DNA from: CAYLLT01 sp964591605
GTDB lineage: Bacteria; Planctomycetota; Phycisphaerae; UBA1845; PWPN01
NCBI GenBank assembly: GCA_964591605.1
Contig: CAZQEN010000189.1
Location: forward strand, 1-14,453
DNA: 14,453 nucleotides
Direction of reading: 5' to 3'
Shown piece after piece: positions 13,599 to 14,453 of the stretch. The number at the start of each line of letters is the position of its first letter. Positions within the stretch are counted from its first letter, which is position 1. The position numbers and the translations under genes were made by a program. The notes under the pieces were generated by a model. That model ran no database searches. It was not told the DNA's origin and was given only the letters and a program-made list of their open reading frames with translations.

Positions 13599-14453
13599 AT
13601 GGTGCGCGCTAACACCAATAACGGCGGTCGCTTGCGACGGGGTGTGGCCCTGATGCTGGTCATGATCGCCGTCATTGTATCCAGCATCGTCGCATACTCC
13701 TATCTCGCCGGCCAGAGCACATCCATGGGCATCGCCCGCAACATCAACGCCCATAGCCGTGCCCGCTACATCGCCGAGACCGGCCTGGACCTGACGCTGG
13801 CCGCCGTCAAGGCCGACCCCGCCTGGCGAAGCACGTACAGCCAGGGGACCTGGACGACCAATGCCCCGCTCCTGGGCGGATTCGTCACCGTGGTGGCACA
13901 GGACGGGCGGGACACCAACGGCGACGGAATCATCAGCATTCCTTCGGAAGGCGACGGCAGCCTGTCGGACGACCCCGCCGACATCTTCACATTGACCGTC
14001 ACCGGCCGGATGTCCGTCGCCACCCACGTCGTCCGCGCGATTGGCATCCCGACCAACGCCGCCACCCAGAAGGTGGGCATCACGTCGCCGCTGCCCGACA
14101 GCGTCAGAAACGTGGAGAACCGGCAGATCGCCACCCTCGTCACGGTGCCGCAGGAGGGTTCGATCACCGGACTGGCGATCTATGGCGACGGGCCGCCTCC
14201 CAAGCAGCTTCGTCTTGCCGTCTACTCCGATTCGGGCGGCGAACCGGGCAACCTGCTCGCCCAGACCAGTGCCGTGGGTATCGCCAGCAACACGCCGCAG
14301 TGGGAAACCGTCACGCTCAACCCGCCTCTGGCTGTCGAGCCGGGGCAATACTGGCTCGCGTTTGGCTACGAACACTCGAACATGTATTACTACTACGGTG
14401 CAGGCGGCGGGCAGACCCGCTTCAGAAACAACGATGCGGTCGCCAACGGATTC
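13599..14453 (+). CDS. Pseudopilin/PilX-like protein with Ca-binding-type loop and jelly-roll-like tail (truncated)
   Basis: I translated this frame from the ATG at 13599 to the right edge: 285 codons without a stop, so the C-terminus is missing. GGAG lies 4-5 nt before the ATG. The N-terminus RLRRGVALMLVMIAVIVSS is a type III (prepilin-like) signal, with cleavage probably after Gly15 and a hydrophobic stalk helix. RARYIAETGLDLTLAAVK (about 54-71) is typical of PilX-type minor pilins. DTNGDGIIS (104-112) fits the Ca-binding loop DxNxDGxIx of dockerin-like repeats. From about residue 175 a separate domain begins: GSITGLAIYGDG, LRLAVYSDSGGEPGNLLAQ, VEPGQYWLAFGY. That pattern is seen in beta-sandwich domains of planctomycete surface proteins. 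It probably sits in a type IV pilus or type II secretion-like apparatus and binds something outside the cell. The exact partner is unknown. Confidence 0.8.
   Translation, partial: MVRANTNNGGRLRRGVALMLVMIAVIVSSIVAYSYLAGQSTSMGIARNINAHSRARYIAETGLDLTLAAVKADPAWRSTYSQGTWTTNAPLLGGFVTVVAQDGRDTNGDGIISIPSEGDGSLSDDPADIFTLTVTGRMSVATHVVRAIGIPTNAATQKVGITSPLPDSVRNVENRQIATLVTVPQEGSITGLAIYGDGPPPKQLRLAVYSDSGGEPGNLLAQTSAVGIASNTPQWETVTLNPPLAVEPGQYWLAFGYEHSNMYYYYGAGGGQTRFRNNDAVANGF

Noticed and set aside
13473..14375. A 300-codon minus-strand frame opposite the pseudopilin-like gene
   Set aside because: It overlaps the GH15 start and mirrors a plus-strand gene with a pilin signal and ordered domains; composition is shadow-like.
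1..14453. CRISPR array, insertion sequence, integrase or toxin-antitoxin module
   Set aside because: No regularly spaced repeats, transposase or integrase motifs, or paired small genes were found; tRNA-Tyr has no adjacent integrase or visible attachment duplicate.

Overview
The window is about 14.5 kb of GC-rich bacterial DNA. The gene content suggests a planctomycete, perhaps of the Phycisphaerae: a secreted or lipoprotein sulfatase, a heparinase II/III-type lyase, two further glycoside hydrolases, a MauE/rhodanese redox pair, and a pseudopilin-like protein with a Ca-binding-type loop and a jelly-roll-like tail. This placement comes from gene repertoire and protein style. No phylogenetic marker was analysed. 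Several genes lack a clear Shine-Dalgarno sequence, while others have a good one.

Layout, left to right. (1) Positions 1-1740, minus strand: a compact GntR regulator - ABC ATPase - ABC-2 permease operon. The permease runs off the left edge. The genes sit 4 nt apart or overlap by 4 nt, and a candidate promoter with dyads lies just upstream. (2) Positions 1789-6139, minus strand: a sulfatase, a short-chain dehydrogenase/reductase (SDR) and a secreted heparinase II/III-like protein. Together they look like a small pathway for a sulfated, uronate-containing polysaccharide. A 102-nt element of nested palindromes lies between the SDR and the lyase. (3) Positions 6226-6537, plus strand: a near-consensus promoter, a hairpin-rich stretch ending in a T-tract (a possible small RNA of about 100 nt), a second hairpin, and a clear tRNA-Tyr(GTA).

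(4) Positions 6730-8753, plus strand: a secreted protein made of two diverged copies of one domain, then a HAD-family protein with an altered motif I. (5) Positions 8775-9954, minus strand: a membrane-anchored rhodanese-like protein with a two-cysteine active loop, overlapping a MauE/DoxX membrane protein with a cysteine-rich extracytoplasmic loop. These are probably functional partners. (6) Positions 10026-13507, minus strand: a lipoprotein with a clan GH-A-like glycosidase barrel, and a GH15 (glucoamylase-like) enzyme without a signal peptide. (7) From 13599 to the right edge, plus strand: a pseudopilin/PilX-like protein, truncated by the window.

Most of the content is recognisable accessory metabolism, regulation and cell-surface function. 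I see no phage, insertion sequence, toxin-antitoxin module or CRISPR array. The parts least explained by known families are the 6226-6442 RNA region, the palindromic element at 4063-4164, the tandem-domain secreted protein, the rhodanese/MauE cysteine pair, and the C-terminal half of the pseudopilin-like protein.
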